Shown piece after piece: positions 16,642 through 25,506 of a DNA stretch of 63,994 nucleotides. The notes beneath the pieces are model-generated. The model did no database searches, was not told where the DNA came from, and saw only the letters and a program-made list of their open reading frames with translations. Both the position numbers and the translations under genes were made by a program. The stretch covers positions 1-63,994 of the forward strand of contig NZ_LROM01000068.1 of the NCBI RefSeq assembly GCF_001758785.1, written 5' to 3'. This DNA is from Duganella phyllosphaerae. GTDB lineage: Bacteria; Pseudomonadota; Gammaproteobacteria; Burkholderiales; Burkholderiaceae_D. Position 1 is the first letter of the stretch; every line of letters begins with the position of its first letter.

Positions 16642-17835
16642 ATGACGATCGCCTCCTTCCTTTCCCAACGCCGCCGCATGGTGCTGTTTTGCGCCGCCAC
16701 GGTGGTGCTGCACGGACTGGCGATCGACTGGGCCGCCAGCCACCTGGTGGCATCGGCCACCGTCAACGCCAAGCCGGCGGTGGTCACTGCCCAGGTGCGC
16801 CTGACGCTGCCGCCGCGCCTGGTCAGCGCGCCGCTGCAGGAGATTGCACCGCTCGATGCCGCCGCCAGGGCTGCGGTCAAGCCGAACGGCGATACGCCAG
16901 CCAAGCCGGCCTTCGCCCGTCCGCGCCCAGCGCTGCCGGCGCCGACGCAGGCGGGAGCGGCCATCACTGCGGTGGACAGCGCAGCGCCGGCGCCGGCCAT
17001 CGATGCCGCCGACCTCGATCTCGCGGTGACGCCCAACTCTGTTGCAACCGCAACTGCGGCCCCGGCCCCGCCGGCAGCCGCGCCAGCGCCAGCACCGGAC
17101 AAGGCCACCGGCGACCCCGCACCCGCCGTCGTCGAACCGGCCCCGCAGGGCGGGCGCCGCTACAAGGTGAATCTGCCGCCGTCGGCCACGTTCGACATGG
17201 ACGTGGCGCGGGTGGATGCCGACGGCGCCAAATGGACAGGGTCTGCCGTGATGACATGGCATACTGACGGCAGCCGTTACCGGGCGTCTGTGGAAGCGGG
17301 CGTGAGCCTGCTGGTCACGCGCCTGAACCTGCTGGTGCTGCGCAGCGAGGGCGCCATCGACGACTATGGCATTGCGCCCGAGCGGGCTACCGAAAAACGC
17401 GCGCGCCGGTCCGAGACCGCCACCCATTTCAATCGTAACGGCGGCGCCAACACGATCTCGTTCTCGGCCTCCGACCGCAGCTACCCGCTGCTGGCCGGCG
17501 CGCAGGACAAGGCCACGGTGCCATTCCAGCTGGCCGGCATCGGCCGCGCCGACGTCAACCAGCTGGGCGGCGACATCGACATCCAGGTGGGCGAGGACAA
17601 GGAAGCGACCTTGTTCCGCTTCCAGCTGGTGGGTGAGGATGAACTGAACACCAGGATGGGCAACCTGGTCACCTGGCACCTGACGCGGCCACCGAAGCCG
17701 GGCACGTATTCGTCGCGGCTCGACATCTGGCTGGCGCCGGGCATGCAGTGGTACCCGGTCCAGATACGCAATACCGAAGCGAGCGGCGCGCTCACCACGC
17801 AGACCGTCTCCAAAATAACAATCACCGGACAATGA
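16642..17835 (+). CDS. DUF3108 protein, membrane-anchored, first of tandem pair
   Basis: 397 residues. A short N-terminal hydrophobic helix (about 12-36) probably anchors it in the inner membrane. A long Ala/Pro-rich linker (40-165) follows, then a C-terminal beta-rich DUF3108 domain from about residue 175 (FDMDVARVDADGAKWTGSAVMTW). The segment SEGAIDDYGIAPER matches SEGAIDDYGLAPVS in the next gene, so the two arose by duplication. The linker architecture resembles TonB-like periplasm-spanning proteins but there is no TonB C-terminal domain. No good ribosome binding site is visible. Function unknown, most likely envelope related. Confidence 0.75.
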   Translation: MTIASFLSQRRRMVLFCAATVVLHGLAIDWAASHLVASATVNAKPAVVTAQVRLTLPPRLVSAPLQEIAPLDAAARAAVKPNGDTPAKPAFARPRPALPAPTQAGAAITAVDSAAPAPAIDAADLDLAVTPNSVATATAAPAPPAAAPAPAPDKATGDPAPAVVEPAPQGGRRYKVNLPPSATFDMDVARVDADGAKWTGSAVMTWHTDGSRYRASVEAGVSLLVTRLNLLVLRSEGAIDDYGIAPERATEKRARRSETATHFNRNGGANTISFSASDRSYPLLAGAQDKATVPFQLAGIGRADVNQLGGDIDIQVGEDKEATLFRFQLVGEDELNTRMGNLVTWHLTRPPKPGTYSSRLDIWLAPGMQWYPVQIRNTEASGALTTQTVSKITITGQ

Positions 17836-17836
17836 C

Positions 17837-18598
17837 ATGAAAACCAACCCTACCTTTCGCGCGCTGAACTTTGCCGCCATGCTGGCGCTGGGCGGCGCCA
17901 CCTTCGCGGCTCATGCTGCCGATGCCGAGCACCCGGCCGTCAAGCGTGCCTTCAGCGCGCCGCCGTCGGCAGACCTTGTTTACGCCATCAAGGCCAAACA
18001 GCACGGCATCACCATCAACGGCACCGCCACCGTGCAGTGGCGCGCCGGCGACGGCAAGTACTCGGTCGCAGCCGAGAGCCGCGCGCCGATCTTCGGCAAG
18101 ATCCTGGAAACCCGCAGCGAAGGCGCCATCGACGACTACGGCCTGGCGCCGGTGTCGTTCATGGAAAAGCGCTTCCGCAAGGAGGCCACCACCGCCTCCT
18201 TCAAGCGCGACACCAGGACCATCAGCTTCAGCGTGGGCGACGAGACCTATCCGATCAAGGGCGGCGAGCAGGATCGGGTGAGCATCCAGTGGCAGCTGGC
18301 GGCGAACGCCCGCGCCACGCCCGAGAAGTTCAAGCCGGGCAGCGAGTGGGCGTATTTCGTCGCCGCGCGCCGCAACGCCGAGCAGTGGGTATTCAAGGTG
18401 GTCAAGACCGAGACCATCAGCGTGGGCGGCAGCGACATCAGCGCGCTGCACCTGGTGCGCCAGACCGCCGACGACAAGGATTCGCAGGTGGACCTGTGGC
18501 TGGCGCCAACGATGGACTGGTACCCGGTGCGCGTGGTGTTCAAGGACGCCGATGGCGACTACGTGGACCAGACACTTGATAAATTCACCAAAAAGTGA
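17837..18598 (+). CDS. DUF3108 exported protein, second of tandem pair
   Basis: 253 residues, starting 1 bp after the preceding stop. It has a signal peptide (cleavage near AHA/ADAE, about residue 27) and a complete DUF3108 domain: ADLVYAIKAKQHGITINGTATVQW, SEGAIDDYGLAP, KRDTRTISFSVGD, then DLWLAPTMDWYPVRVVFKD, whose W-x-x-P-x-x-W-Y-P-V pattern also occurs in the upstream paralogue. Unlike the paralogue it has no long linker, so it should be free in the periplasm. Probably co-translated with its partner. No biochemical role is established for the family as far as I know. Confidence 0.8.
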   Translation: MKTNPTFRALNFAAMLALGGATFAAHAADAEHPAVKRAFSAPPSADLVYAIKAKQHGITINGTATVQWRAGDGKYSVAAESRAPIFGKILETRSEGAIDDYGLAPVSFMEKRFRKEATTASFKRDTRTISFSVGDETYPIKGGEQDRVSIQWQLAANARATPEKFKPGSEWAYFVAARRNAEQWVFKVVKTETISVGGSDISALHLVRQTADDKDSQVDLWLAPTMDWYPVRVVFKDADGDYVDQTLDKFTKK

Positions 18599-18604
18599 GA
18601 ACGG

Positions 18605-18632
18605 CTTAACCGGTGATGGCAACTGCTATACT
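18605..18632 (+). promoter_or_regulatory. Possible promoter of the MksFEB operon
   Basis: -10-like TATACT (18627-18632) with CTTAAC (18605-18610) 16 bp upstream, about 49 bp before the likely start of the first condensin gene. Confidence 0.35.
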
Positions 18633-18680
18633 GTCGCCCCCGCGAGGACGCGGTGATTGTTGCGACCAACATGGCTAAGA

Positions 18681-20048
18681 ATGATAGAAACTATGACAAC
18701 CGAGTCCGCGCCCGACCCGGCGCTGGACTCGCAACAGGATGGCCTGCAGGCCCACTTCAAGCCCAATATCTCGGCCGATGAAATCGAGCAGGTCTACCAC
18801 CTGAAACGCGCGCAGCCGCTGCTGCAAGTGTTTACAGCATTGTTCCACGGCGGTTTCGACGGCGTGCTGGTGCGCCTCCTGGTGCTGCGCGAGCTGGCGT
18901 CCGATACGGCGTCGGCCAGCTTTACGCGCCCGGACATCAATACCCGCCTGGCCTACCTGCTGCCCGAAAGCCTGGAGACGGTGCTCATGCGCCTGCGTAC
19001 CAACCAGTTGCTGGCGTGGGATGCGCAGCAGGCCGTCTATCGTGTCACGCCGATGGCGCGCAACGTGCTCTCGGCCATCGACGCCTTGCTGGCCATGGGC
19101 AAGGAAGAAGATCCGGCCGACATGGGCTATTTGCTGTCGCAGGTGGCCGGTTCGCAGATGATGGGCGGCGTCACCGTGGAGCAGCTGCACCACCTGCTGG
19201 GCCGCCTGGTGGAACTGACCGAGGAATTCGCCGACGCGATCGCGTCCGGCTCCGAGTTCCGCCTGCGCGAGTCGCAGGCAAAATGGCACGTGGCGTGCGA
19301 CTGGGTGGAGAAGGGTTCCGAGATTCTGCGGGCGATCACCAGCGACGAAAACGCCGACCACGCCACCCACCGGGCGGCGCAGGCGATTGGCCGCGCGCAG
19401 TCGTCGCTGCTGAATATGCAGGGCATGTTCTCGCGCGCGCTGAACCAGATCGAGCGCCAGCGCGTGCACCTGGGCCAGTCTGGTCTCTCCACCACCGACA
19501 TCAAGCGCTGGCTGTTGCAGCACGACGACCTGGCCTCGCTGGCCGTGGGCGCCATCGACCTGCCGGTGGTGCCGCAGTTTATTACCCCGGCCGAGATGAT
19601 CGACGTGGCCGAAGCCGAACTGCTGTCCGACCGCGCCGCCAGCGCGGTGCAGGGCGGCCTGCCCAGCGGCGAAGACGCGCCCACCACGATCAGCGACGGA
19701 CCACCGATGCAAAAAGAACTCGACGAATGGCTGGCGCGCCTGGCCGACTTTACCTCGCCCGGGAAATTCCCCGCCAGCGTGGACGGTGCGGCGCCTTCGA
19801 TCCAGGTGCACGAATCGCTGCTGCCGGCGTCGTTCGCTGTGGCGTCGTACCGCGCCTCGATGCTGCCGCTCCTGGGCGACGCCGACGAAGCGCGCTTGCA
19901 AGGCGCCACCGGCGACCTGGCGCGCCTGCCTGTCACCTTTACCCCGAGCGACGAAATGGTACAACTGCCCGACCTGCACGTGGCGGCAATGTCTCTCGCT
20001 TCGCTTACCCTGTCTTTGAACCCGGAAGGCGACAAGTCCGATGAATGA
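18681..20048 (+). CDS. MukF/MksF-like condensin kleisin subunit
   Basis: About 455 residues; ATG 18681 or ATG 18693 are both possible and neither has a clear ribosome binding site. The N-terminus is a winged-helix-like region (QVFTALFHGGFDGVLVRLLVLRELASD, then TRPDINTRLAYLLPESLETVLMRLRTNQLLAWD). A helical middle (120-290) follows, then a linker and C-terminal region typical of MukF/MksF/JetA proteins, which bridge the heads of the SMC-like dimer as kleisins. Identification rests mainly on order and size: it overlaps by 8 bp a MukE-sized gene, which is followed 3 bp later by an SMC-like ATPase. Confidence 0.75.
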   Translation: MIETMTTESAPDPALDSQQDGLQAHFKPNISADEIEQVYHLKRAQPLLQVFTALFHGGFDGVLVRLLVLRELASDTASASFTRPDINTRLAYLLPESLETVLMRLRTNQLLAWDAQQAVYRVTPMARNVLSAIDALLAMGKEEDPADMGYLLSQVAGSQMMGGVTVEQLHHLLGRLVELTEEFADAIASGSEFRLRESQAKWHVACDWVEKGSEILRAITSDENADHATHRAAQAIGRAQSSLLNMQGMFSRALNQIERQRVHLGQSGLSTTDIKRWLLQHDDLASLAVGAIDLPVVPQFITPAEMIDVAEAELLSDRAASAVQGGLPSGEDAPTTISDGPPMQKELDEWLARLADFTSPGKFPASVDGAAPSIQVHESLLPASFAVASYRASMLPLLGDADEARLQGATGDLARLPVTFTPSDEMVQLPDLHVAAMSLASLTLSLNPEGDKSDE

Positions 20049-20862
20049 TGATGCACAAATCCTGATCGCGCGCCTGCTCGCGCATCAGACCCTGCGCCGC
20101 GACGACCGCCTGGTCAAGCGCGCACTGGCGGACGAACAGTTCCGCATCGAAGTGGACGCGCGCCTGCTGGCCGTGGGCCTGAAATTGCTCGACAACGTGT
20201 ATGCCGACCACGTGACGGTGGCGCTCACGCGCAATATCGAACCGAAGATTTTCGGCGCCAAGGACGTGTGGCAGAACAATAACTTCGGCCTGTCGCGCGA
20301 TGGCGTGGCCCTGCTGGTCGTGCTGTGGGCGCAGATCATTCTGCCCAAGCGCGAACGCCAGGAAAACCACCAGCATGCGGACGACAAGCAGAACGACATG
20401 TTCGGCACCGAGCGCCCGCTGCCGCGCGCCGAAGACACCTCGATCGGCATCGCCTACAAGGCGCTGCTGGCCGACTTCGGCGACAAGCTCGGTAAAAAGA
20501 CGCGGCTGGACATGAACCTGTCCATCCTCGCCAAGCTCGGCTTCATCGAGCGCCGTGGCGACGTGGTGCTCGAAGGCCCGCTGCTCGACCTGCTGATGGA
20601 TACCGACCTGCTCAAGGAACGCATCATCAACGGCGCGCTGGCCGACGTCTTCAAGCGCACACCGCCGCAGGAGATGGCCGTGCCGCGCCGGATTCCGAAG
20701 CCGCGCGCGTACGAGGACGACGCCCCCAACGCCGTGGAAACCGTGGAGCCTGAAATGGAAAACCCCGACTACGACGCCGATGGCAATGCCGTGCCGGTCT
20801 TCGACGTGCCGTTCGAAGAACAGCAAGACGCCCAAGGCGCCCAAGAACCACCCAAGGATTAA
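20041..20862 (+). CDS. MukE/MksE-like condensin accessory subunit
   Basis: 273 residues; ATG 20041 lies inside the 3' end of the previous gene (8-bp overlap). Two winged-helix-like segments are apparent (residues about 10-110 and 140-205), including KKTRLDMNLSILAKLGFIERRGDVVLEGPLLDLLMD, a typical MukE/MksE/JetB wing. An acidic, proline-rich tail from about 220 is probably disordered. In MukBEF and Wadjet complexes this subunit is a dimer that clamps the kleisin and regulates DNA loading. The order kleisin-KITE-SMC matches MksFEB/JetABC operons. Confidence 0.75.
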   Translation: MNDDAQILIARLLAHQTLRRDDRLVKRALADEQFRIEVDARLLAVGLKLLDNVYADHVTVALTRNIEPKIFGAKDVWQNNNFGLSRDGVALLVVLWAQIILPKRERQENHQHADDKQNDMFGTERPLPRAEDTSIGIAYKALLADFGDKLGKKTRLDMNLSILAKLGFIERRGDVVLEGPLLDLLMDTDLLKERIINGALADVFKRTPPQEMAVPRRIPKPRAYEDDAPNAVETVEPEMENPDYDADGNAVPVFDVPFEEQQDAQGAQEPPKD

Positions 20863-20865
20863 GCC

Positions 20866-23751
20866 ATGTTTCATATCAAATCGCTGGAGCTGGTCCACTG
20901 GGATTACTGGCAGCGCATCAAGAACATCCCGCTCGACGCCAAGATCATCACCATCGCCGGCCAGAACGGCTCCGGCAAGACCACGCTGCTCGACGCGTTG
21001 CGCACCCTGTTCGGCCTTGATTGCTCGATGGGCCGCACCTATAAACACTATGCACGCCACAGCGGCCAGCAGACGGCCTGGCTGCGTGCGGTGGTCGATA
21101 ACAAGGCGGTCGGCAAGCAGCTGTCCAATCGTCCGTTCCGCAGTTCCGGTTTTTTCAGCGACGACGAAGTCACGCTGTTCTGCCAGATCCAGAAGAACGG
21201 CGGCGACTGGAAGCGCCAGTACCTGATGCGACCCGGTAACGTGCAGATCGAAGACATCGGCGACGTCGGCAACGACTGGCTCGGCGTGGAAAACTACCGC
21301 AAGCGCCTGGCCAACGCCGGCCTGTCGCCGGCCATGGCCAAGGTCCTGGCCCTGGAGCAGGGCGAGACCGACAAGCTGTGCGAATACGCACCGCGCCAGC
21401 TGCTCGACCTGGTGTTCCAGGTGTTCGGCGACAAGGAGGTGCTCGACGCCTACGACGAAGCCAAGCGCCACCAGCGCGACACCGAGGAAGAGCTGAAACG
21501 CTTCGAGGCGGAACTCGACGCGTCCAAGACCAACCTGGAGGGCCTGCGCCTGCGCGTGGCCAATTACCACCAGTGGGAAGACCTGAACAAGGAGCGCCGC
21601 AACCTGCAAGAGGAAGCGCTGCCGACGCTGGAATACCACGAGGCGCGCGAAAAGCAGGGCAACATCAGCCGCCAGCTGCGCGAAGCTCGCAAACCGCTGC
21701 AGCAGGCCGACGCCCAGCTGGCCGACAAGCGCCACGCGGTGACCAACTTCGCCCGTGCGCTGACCGAGGCGCAGCAGCACGAGACCGTGCTGGAACAGGA
21801 ATCGACGTCGCTGCAATCGCGCCTGAACCTGATCAACGGCAAACTCAAACCGCTCGACAGCCTGCTCGAGCAAAAGGCACGCCTGCAAAAGCTGGCCGCC
21901 GATTCCGGCGCCGACCTGGCCGAAGTGGCACAGCAGCTGCAAGAGAAGGAAATCGAGCTGGCGCGCCAGCGCAACGCCCGCGATGCCGTCGCCGCGAAAA
22001 TCGCCGGCGAAATGGCCACCATCTCGGCCTTGCAAGGCAAGACCGCGATGCCGGAGCCGGAAGCGCAGCGCAGCATGCGCCGCGCGCTTAACGACGCCGG
22101 CATCAGCCACGCCATGCTGTCCGACATCGTCGAAGTGACCGATCCGCGCTGGCAAGGCGCGGTGGAGGGCGTGTTGGGCGGTTACGCGTCGGTGGTGCTG
22201 CTCGATAAAGCCGGCGACGCCACGTCGGCGTACCGCCTGGCGGAAAAGGAGCGCTATCGCCACTTCATCGTCACCGACCTGGTGAACGCCCACGCCACCC
22301 GCGACGACAGCCTGATGTCGGTGGTGAAGTTCGCCGCCAAGGTGCCTTCATGGCTGGTCGAGCAGCTCTCGCGCATCACGCGCGTGGACAGCGTCGATGC
22401 CGGCGCCAAGCTCGGTAACAACGACGAATGGATCACGCCCGAGGCCTATCACCGCGAACGCCGCGGTGGCCGCTCGCTGTTCGTGGAAGCGTCGCGCTAC
22501 CGCTTCGGCACGGCCGGCCGTACCCAGCGCATGGAAGCGATCCAGAAAGCGCTGCCGGCACTGGAAGCGCAGGAAGATACGCTGACCTTGGCGGTATCGA
22601 AGCTGGCGTCGGAAATCAGCGCGCTGAAAACCCGCCTGGCCGGGGTGGACGCAGCCAAGGAACTGGCAGCACGCCACGACGAGTTCGAGGAAGCGTCGCG
22701 CAACGCGGTACCGCTGCGCACTGAGCGCACGGAAGTGGGCAGCCGCCTGGGCGAGCTGCAAAACCTGATCAAGACCGCCGTGGTGGCGCGTACCCGGGCC
22801 GACACCACGTGCCAGAACGCGCGCTTTGCCCTGTCGGAAGCGGAAGCGGGCACGCGCTTGAACCTCAAGCGCCAGATCGAACAGCGCGCCGACCACGCGC
22901 GCGCCTTGCTCACGCTGCGCAAGAACTGGCGCCACCTGCCCAAGGGCTGGCGCCGCCTCGAGCGCCGCCTGGCGCTGGTTGCCGAGCACCAGAACACGCA
23001 CCAGGTCACGCTGCGCCTGCACACGCTCGAAGCCAGTTTGGCCCGCAGCGACTGGGAGCTCGACGCCACCGTGATCGACCAGTACACGCGCCTGAGCGAG
23101 CAGCTCGGTGGCCGCCAGTCGGAAACCGACGAGCGCCGCTACCAGAACAACCGCGCCATCGAAGCGACCGGCAACGCGCGCGGGGCCTACATGGAGCGGC
23201 TGCGCTACACCATCAAGACCTATTCGAAGAACATCAAGGAGCTCGGCGAACTGGCCGGCATCGAGGTGCACGCCGATCCGGTCAAGCTGGAAAACGACGA
23301 CGTGCTGCTGTCGCAAGCCGGCCTGCACGTGCGCTTCAAGTTCGACGGCAAGGGCATCATCGGCATGAACGACGGCGAAGCGTCGGGCGGCCAGCAGGTG
23401 ATGAAGTCGCTGGTGCTCCTGATCGCGCTGCTGAAATCGGAAGAGGGCTCGGGCGGCTTCGTGTTCATCGACGAACCGTTTGCCCACCTGGATATCCGCA
23501 ACATCCAGCTGGTCGGCGAGTTCCTGAAAAACACCGACGCCCAGTACCTGATGACGACGCCGCTCACGCACAACACCGACGTCTACGACCCTTCGGAACT
23601 GACCCTCATTACGAGCAAAAAGAAGAAGGACACCCAGTGGGCGCAGCCGATCTTCGTGCTGCAACGGCGCGCGGCGGACGTGGAAGCTGGTAAAGCCGCT
23701 AGCAAAGCCGATGGCAAAGCCGGCGCCAAGGCAACCGCCAAAGCCGCCTGA
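20866..23751 (+). CDS. SMC-like condensin ATPase, MukB/MksB type
   Basis: 961 residues, starting 3 bp after the previous stop. Walker A GQNGSGKTT at 32-40 binds ATP. A long coiled coil (about 185-390) leads to a hinge-like globular domain (400-545; LSDIVEVTDPRWQGAVEGVLG is very SMC/RecN hinge-like). A second coiled coil (555-800) leads to the ABC signature SGGQQVMKSL (near 839-848) and Walker B FVFIDEPFAHLD (D869, E870). MksB-type proteins of this size organise chromosomes by loop extrusion or, with JetD, cut plasmids. The C-terminal tail is a Lys/Ala-rich low-complexity stretch (KAASKADGKAGAKATAKAA), plausible for DNA contact. Confidence 0.85.
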   Translation: MFHIKSLELVHWDYWQRIKNIPLDAKIITIAGQNGSGKTTLLDALRTLFGLDCSMGRTYKHYARHSGQQTAWLRAVVDNKAVGKQLSNRPFRSSGFFSDDEVTLFCQIQKNGGDWKRQYLMRPGNVQIEDIGDVGNDWLGVENYRKRLANAGLSPAMAKVLALEQGETDKLCEYAPRQLLDLVFQVFGDKEVLDAYDEAKRHQRDTEEELKRFEAELDASKTNLEGLRLRVANYHQWEDLNKERRNLQEEALPTLEYHEAREKQGNISRQLREARKPLQQADAQLADKRHAVTNFARALTEAQQHETVLEQESTSLQSRLNLINGKLKPLDSLLEQKARLQKLAADSGADLAEVAQQLQEKEIELARQRNARDAVAAKIAGEMATISALQGKTAMPEPEAQRSMRRALNDAGISHAMLSDIVEVTDPRWQGAVEGVLGGYASVVLLDKAGDATSAYRLAEKERYRHFIVTDLVNAHATRDDSLMSVVKFAAKVPSWLVEQLSRITRVDSVDAGAKLGNNDEWITPEAYHRERRGGRSLFVEASRYRFGTAGRTQRMEAIQKALPALEAQEDTLTLAVSKLASEISALKTRLAGVDAAKELAARHDEFEEASRNAVPLRTERTEVGSRLGELQNLIKTAVVARTRADTTCQNARFALSEAEAGTRLNLKRQIEQRADHARALLTLRKNWRHLPKGWRRLERRLALVAEHQNTHQVTLRLHTLEASLARSDWELDATVIDQYTRLSEQLGGRQSETDERRYQNNRAIEATGNARGAYMERLRYTIKTYSKNIKELGELAGIEVHADPVKLENDDVLLSQAGLHVRFKFDGKGIIGMNDGEASGGQQVMKSLVLLIALLKSEEGSGGFVFIDEPFAHLDIRNIQLVGEFLKNTDAQYLMTTPLTHNTDVYDPSELTLITSKKKKDTQWAQPIFVLQRRAADVEAGKAASKADGKAGAKATAKAA

Positions 23752-23777
23752 TCCCGCACGGGTTTCTACCCTCAACC

Positions 23778-23808
23778 GAAGGTGGCGTCAGATCTCGACG
23801 CCACCTTC
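23778..23808. terminator. Perfect 12-bp inverted repeat between convergent genes
   Basis: GAAGGTGGCGTC and GACGCCACCTTC separated by 7 bp. It overlaps the last codons of the XRE-type gene and follows the MksB-like gene by 26 bp. The stem is strong, but there is no T tract on either side, so termination by it is only a guess. Confidence 0.45.
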
Positions 23809-24024
23809 ATCTTCATCCCCACCCACCGTCCACTCGAGGATATCCCCCGGCTGGCAATCGAGCCGCTCGCAGATCTTTTCCAGCGTCGCAAACCGTATCC
23901 CTTTCACCTTGCCCGACTTGAGCAGCGACAGGTTCTGCTCGGTGATGCCCACGTACGCCGCCAGCTCGCGCGATTTGACCTTGCGCCTGGCCAGCATCAG
24001 GTCCAGGTTGATCACGATCGCCAT
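23788..24024 (-). CDS. XRE-family (Cro/CI-like) small regulator
   Basis: 78 residues, almost entirely a Cro/CI helix-turn-helix: LDLMLARRKVKSRELAAYVGITEQNLSLLKSGKVKGIRFATLEKICERLDCQPGDILEW. This is the YozG-like form usually found paired with a DUF2975 membrane protein, as here: its start overlaps the stop of the DUF2975 gene by one base (TGATG). The pair probably forms a membrane-linked regulatory unit, although its signal is not known. The C-terminus is acidic (GGDEDEGG). Confidence 0.88.
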   Translation of the reverse strand: MAIVINLDLMLARRKVKSRELAAYVGITEQNLSLLKSGKVKGIRFATLEKICERLDCQPGDILEWTVGGDEDEGGVEI

Positions 24025-24545
24025 CAGATGAAGCCCTCGTTTTCCTGCGCCAGCCGGCCGCCTTCCTGCATCATCCGCGTGACCAGGTAGAACAGGCCGC
24101 ACACCAGGATCAGCATGGCCTGCTCGCCGGTCAGCCCGATTTGCAGCGGCGACTTGACGCCGGTGATCAGCCACCAGCCGAGGGTGCGCAGCGGCGGCTC
24201 CACGATCGACAACAAGGTCGCCGCCAGCGTGGCGCCAGCAAACGCCCGCAGGTGCGCCACCGACTGCGGCGTAAACAGGTCCTGGCGGCGAAAGTTGAGC
24301 AGCAAGCGGTCGAGCCGCCACAAGCCGTAACCGAGAACGAGCACCGGCAGCGCCGCCAACGCCGCGCCCAGCGCGCGCTGGGCGGTCGTCAAGCCCAGCT
24401 TGGTGGCGGTACTGACGCCGTTGGCGGTGATGTCGATGGTCATGCTGCCGATGGCCGGCGCGAACGTGGTCCAGGCAAAGAAAAAGAAGGCCGCTTGCAC
24501 GGCCACGCACAGCCACAGCAGGCAGCGGATCAGGGTAATGTTCAT
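24024..24545 (-). CDS. DUF2975 membrane protein
   Basis: 173 residues with four hydrophobic segments at about 5-28, 58-80, 102-125 and 140-160. The RRQDLFTPQSVAHLRAFA motif between the second and third segments is the family hallmark. DUF2975 proteins are almost always encoded next to a small XRE regulator, suggesting the membrane protein controls it; the mechanism is not established. The 100 bp upstream, shared with the divergent hydrolase gene, is AT-rich and holds ATTGA...TCAAT inverted copies that might be an operator. Confidence 0.82.
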   Translation of the reverse strand: MNITLIRCLLWLCVAVQAAFFFFAWTTFAPAIGSMTIDITANGVSTATKLGLTTAQRALGAALAALPVLVLGYGLWRLDRLLLNFRRQDLFTPQSVAHLRAFAGATLAATLLSIVEPPLRTLGWWLITGVKSPLQIGLTGEQAMLILVCGLFYLVTRMMQEGGRLAQENEGFI

Positions 24546-24644
24546 ATTGATTGTATTGGGTTAATTATTTATCGTTTTACAGTAAGTAATTGTTGTTGTA
24601 TATTGAATTGAGTCAATTGTACCGTCAATAAAACAGGAGCAGGC

Positions 24645-25496
24645 ATGCAGCGAGTCGTGGCAGGGATAGTGGCAATCATGGTCGGTTTATCGGGCTGCGC
24701 AATGCAGGTGGGCGAGCGTGATGTGCTGCGCGCCGACCGGCCCGAAGACCCGCCGCCCAGGACGCGGCTCGATAGCGCCAGCGCACCGGCGTGGCACGTG
24801 GACGCGGTATCGCTGCCGGTGGCAGACGCACAATTGGGCGGCGTCGAAGCCACGCGCGCCGGTACCGGCTTGACCGTGCTGTACTTCGGCGGCAATGCCT
24901 TTCACCTCGACCGCCATGGCGCTGGCGTACTGGGTGCGTTCGAGTCCTGCACCGTCCAGGTGGCCGAGGTGACCATATTCGACTATCGCGGCTATGGCCG
25001 CAGCACCGGCACGCCCACCATCGCCACGCTCAAGGACGATGCGCTGCGGGTGTTCGATCATGTCAACGCGCGCCAGCCGGGCAGGGTGGTGGTGCATGGC
25101 CAGTCGCTGGGCAGTTTCGTCGCCGCTTACGTGGCGCAGCAACGGCCGGCCGTGCGCGCGCTGGTGCTCGAATCGACCACCACCAATGTGCGCGACTGGG
25201 GCAATGCCAGGATGCCGTGGTACGTGTGGCCGTTCGTGCGCCTGGAAATCGATCCGGCCTTGCAGGGCATCGACAACGTCGCCACGGTGGCGGGGTACGC
25301 CGGACCGGCACTGGTGCTGGAAGGGGAAGAGGACAGGATCACGCCGCCACGGCTGGCCAGGCAGGTGTATGCAGCGCTGCCGTCGCCGTCGAAGCAGCTG
25401 TTGATGGTGGCGGGCGCCGGGCATAACGATGTACTGACCAACGCCGCCGTGCCGCCCGCCTACTGCGCGTTCCTGGGCCGTTTGCCGGCCCGATGA
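24645..25496 (+). CDS. Lipoprotein alpha/beta hydrolase
   Basis: 283 residues. The N-terminus is a lipoprotein signal with lipobox LSGC (C18), so the enzyme should be attached to a membrane from the periplasmic side. The alpha/beta-hydrolase fold is shown by VTIFDYRGYGRS, nucleophile S154 in HGQSLGSF, acid D230 in EGEEDRITPP and H near 259 in AGAGHNDVL. This resembles the YfhR/BEM46-like serine hydrolases; the substrate is unknown. AGGAG lies before the ATG. Convergent with the next gene, with a 10-bp gap. Confidence 0.85.
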   Translation: MQRVVAGIVAIMVGLSGCAMQVGERDVLRADRPEDPPPRTRLDSASAPAWHVDAVSLPVADAQLGGVEATRAGTGLTVLYFGGNAFHLDRHGAGVLGAFESCTVQVAEVTIFDYRGYGRSTGTPTIATLKDDALRVFDHVNARQPGRVVVHGQSLGSFVAAYVAQQRPAVRALVLESTTTNVRDWGNARMPWYVWPFVRLEIDPALQGIDNVATVAGYAGPALVLEGEEDRITPPRLARQVYAALPSPSKQLLMVAGAGHNDVLTNAAVPPAYCAFLGRLPAR

Positions 25497-25506
25497 GTTG
25501 AATGAT

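Noticed and set aside
16528..17901. Open upstream extension of phaM (703 codons in total)
   Set aside because: The extension is antisense to the first DUF3108 gene and has no coding character; AGGAGA and the known PhaM N-terminus place the start at 16527.
18681..23751. Reading the SMC-like operon as a full Wadjet defence system
   Set aside because: No JetD/MksG nuclease gene is present in or beside the operon; the downstream XRE and DUF2975 genes belong to a different, common pair.
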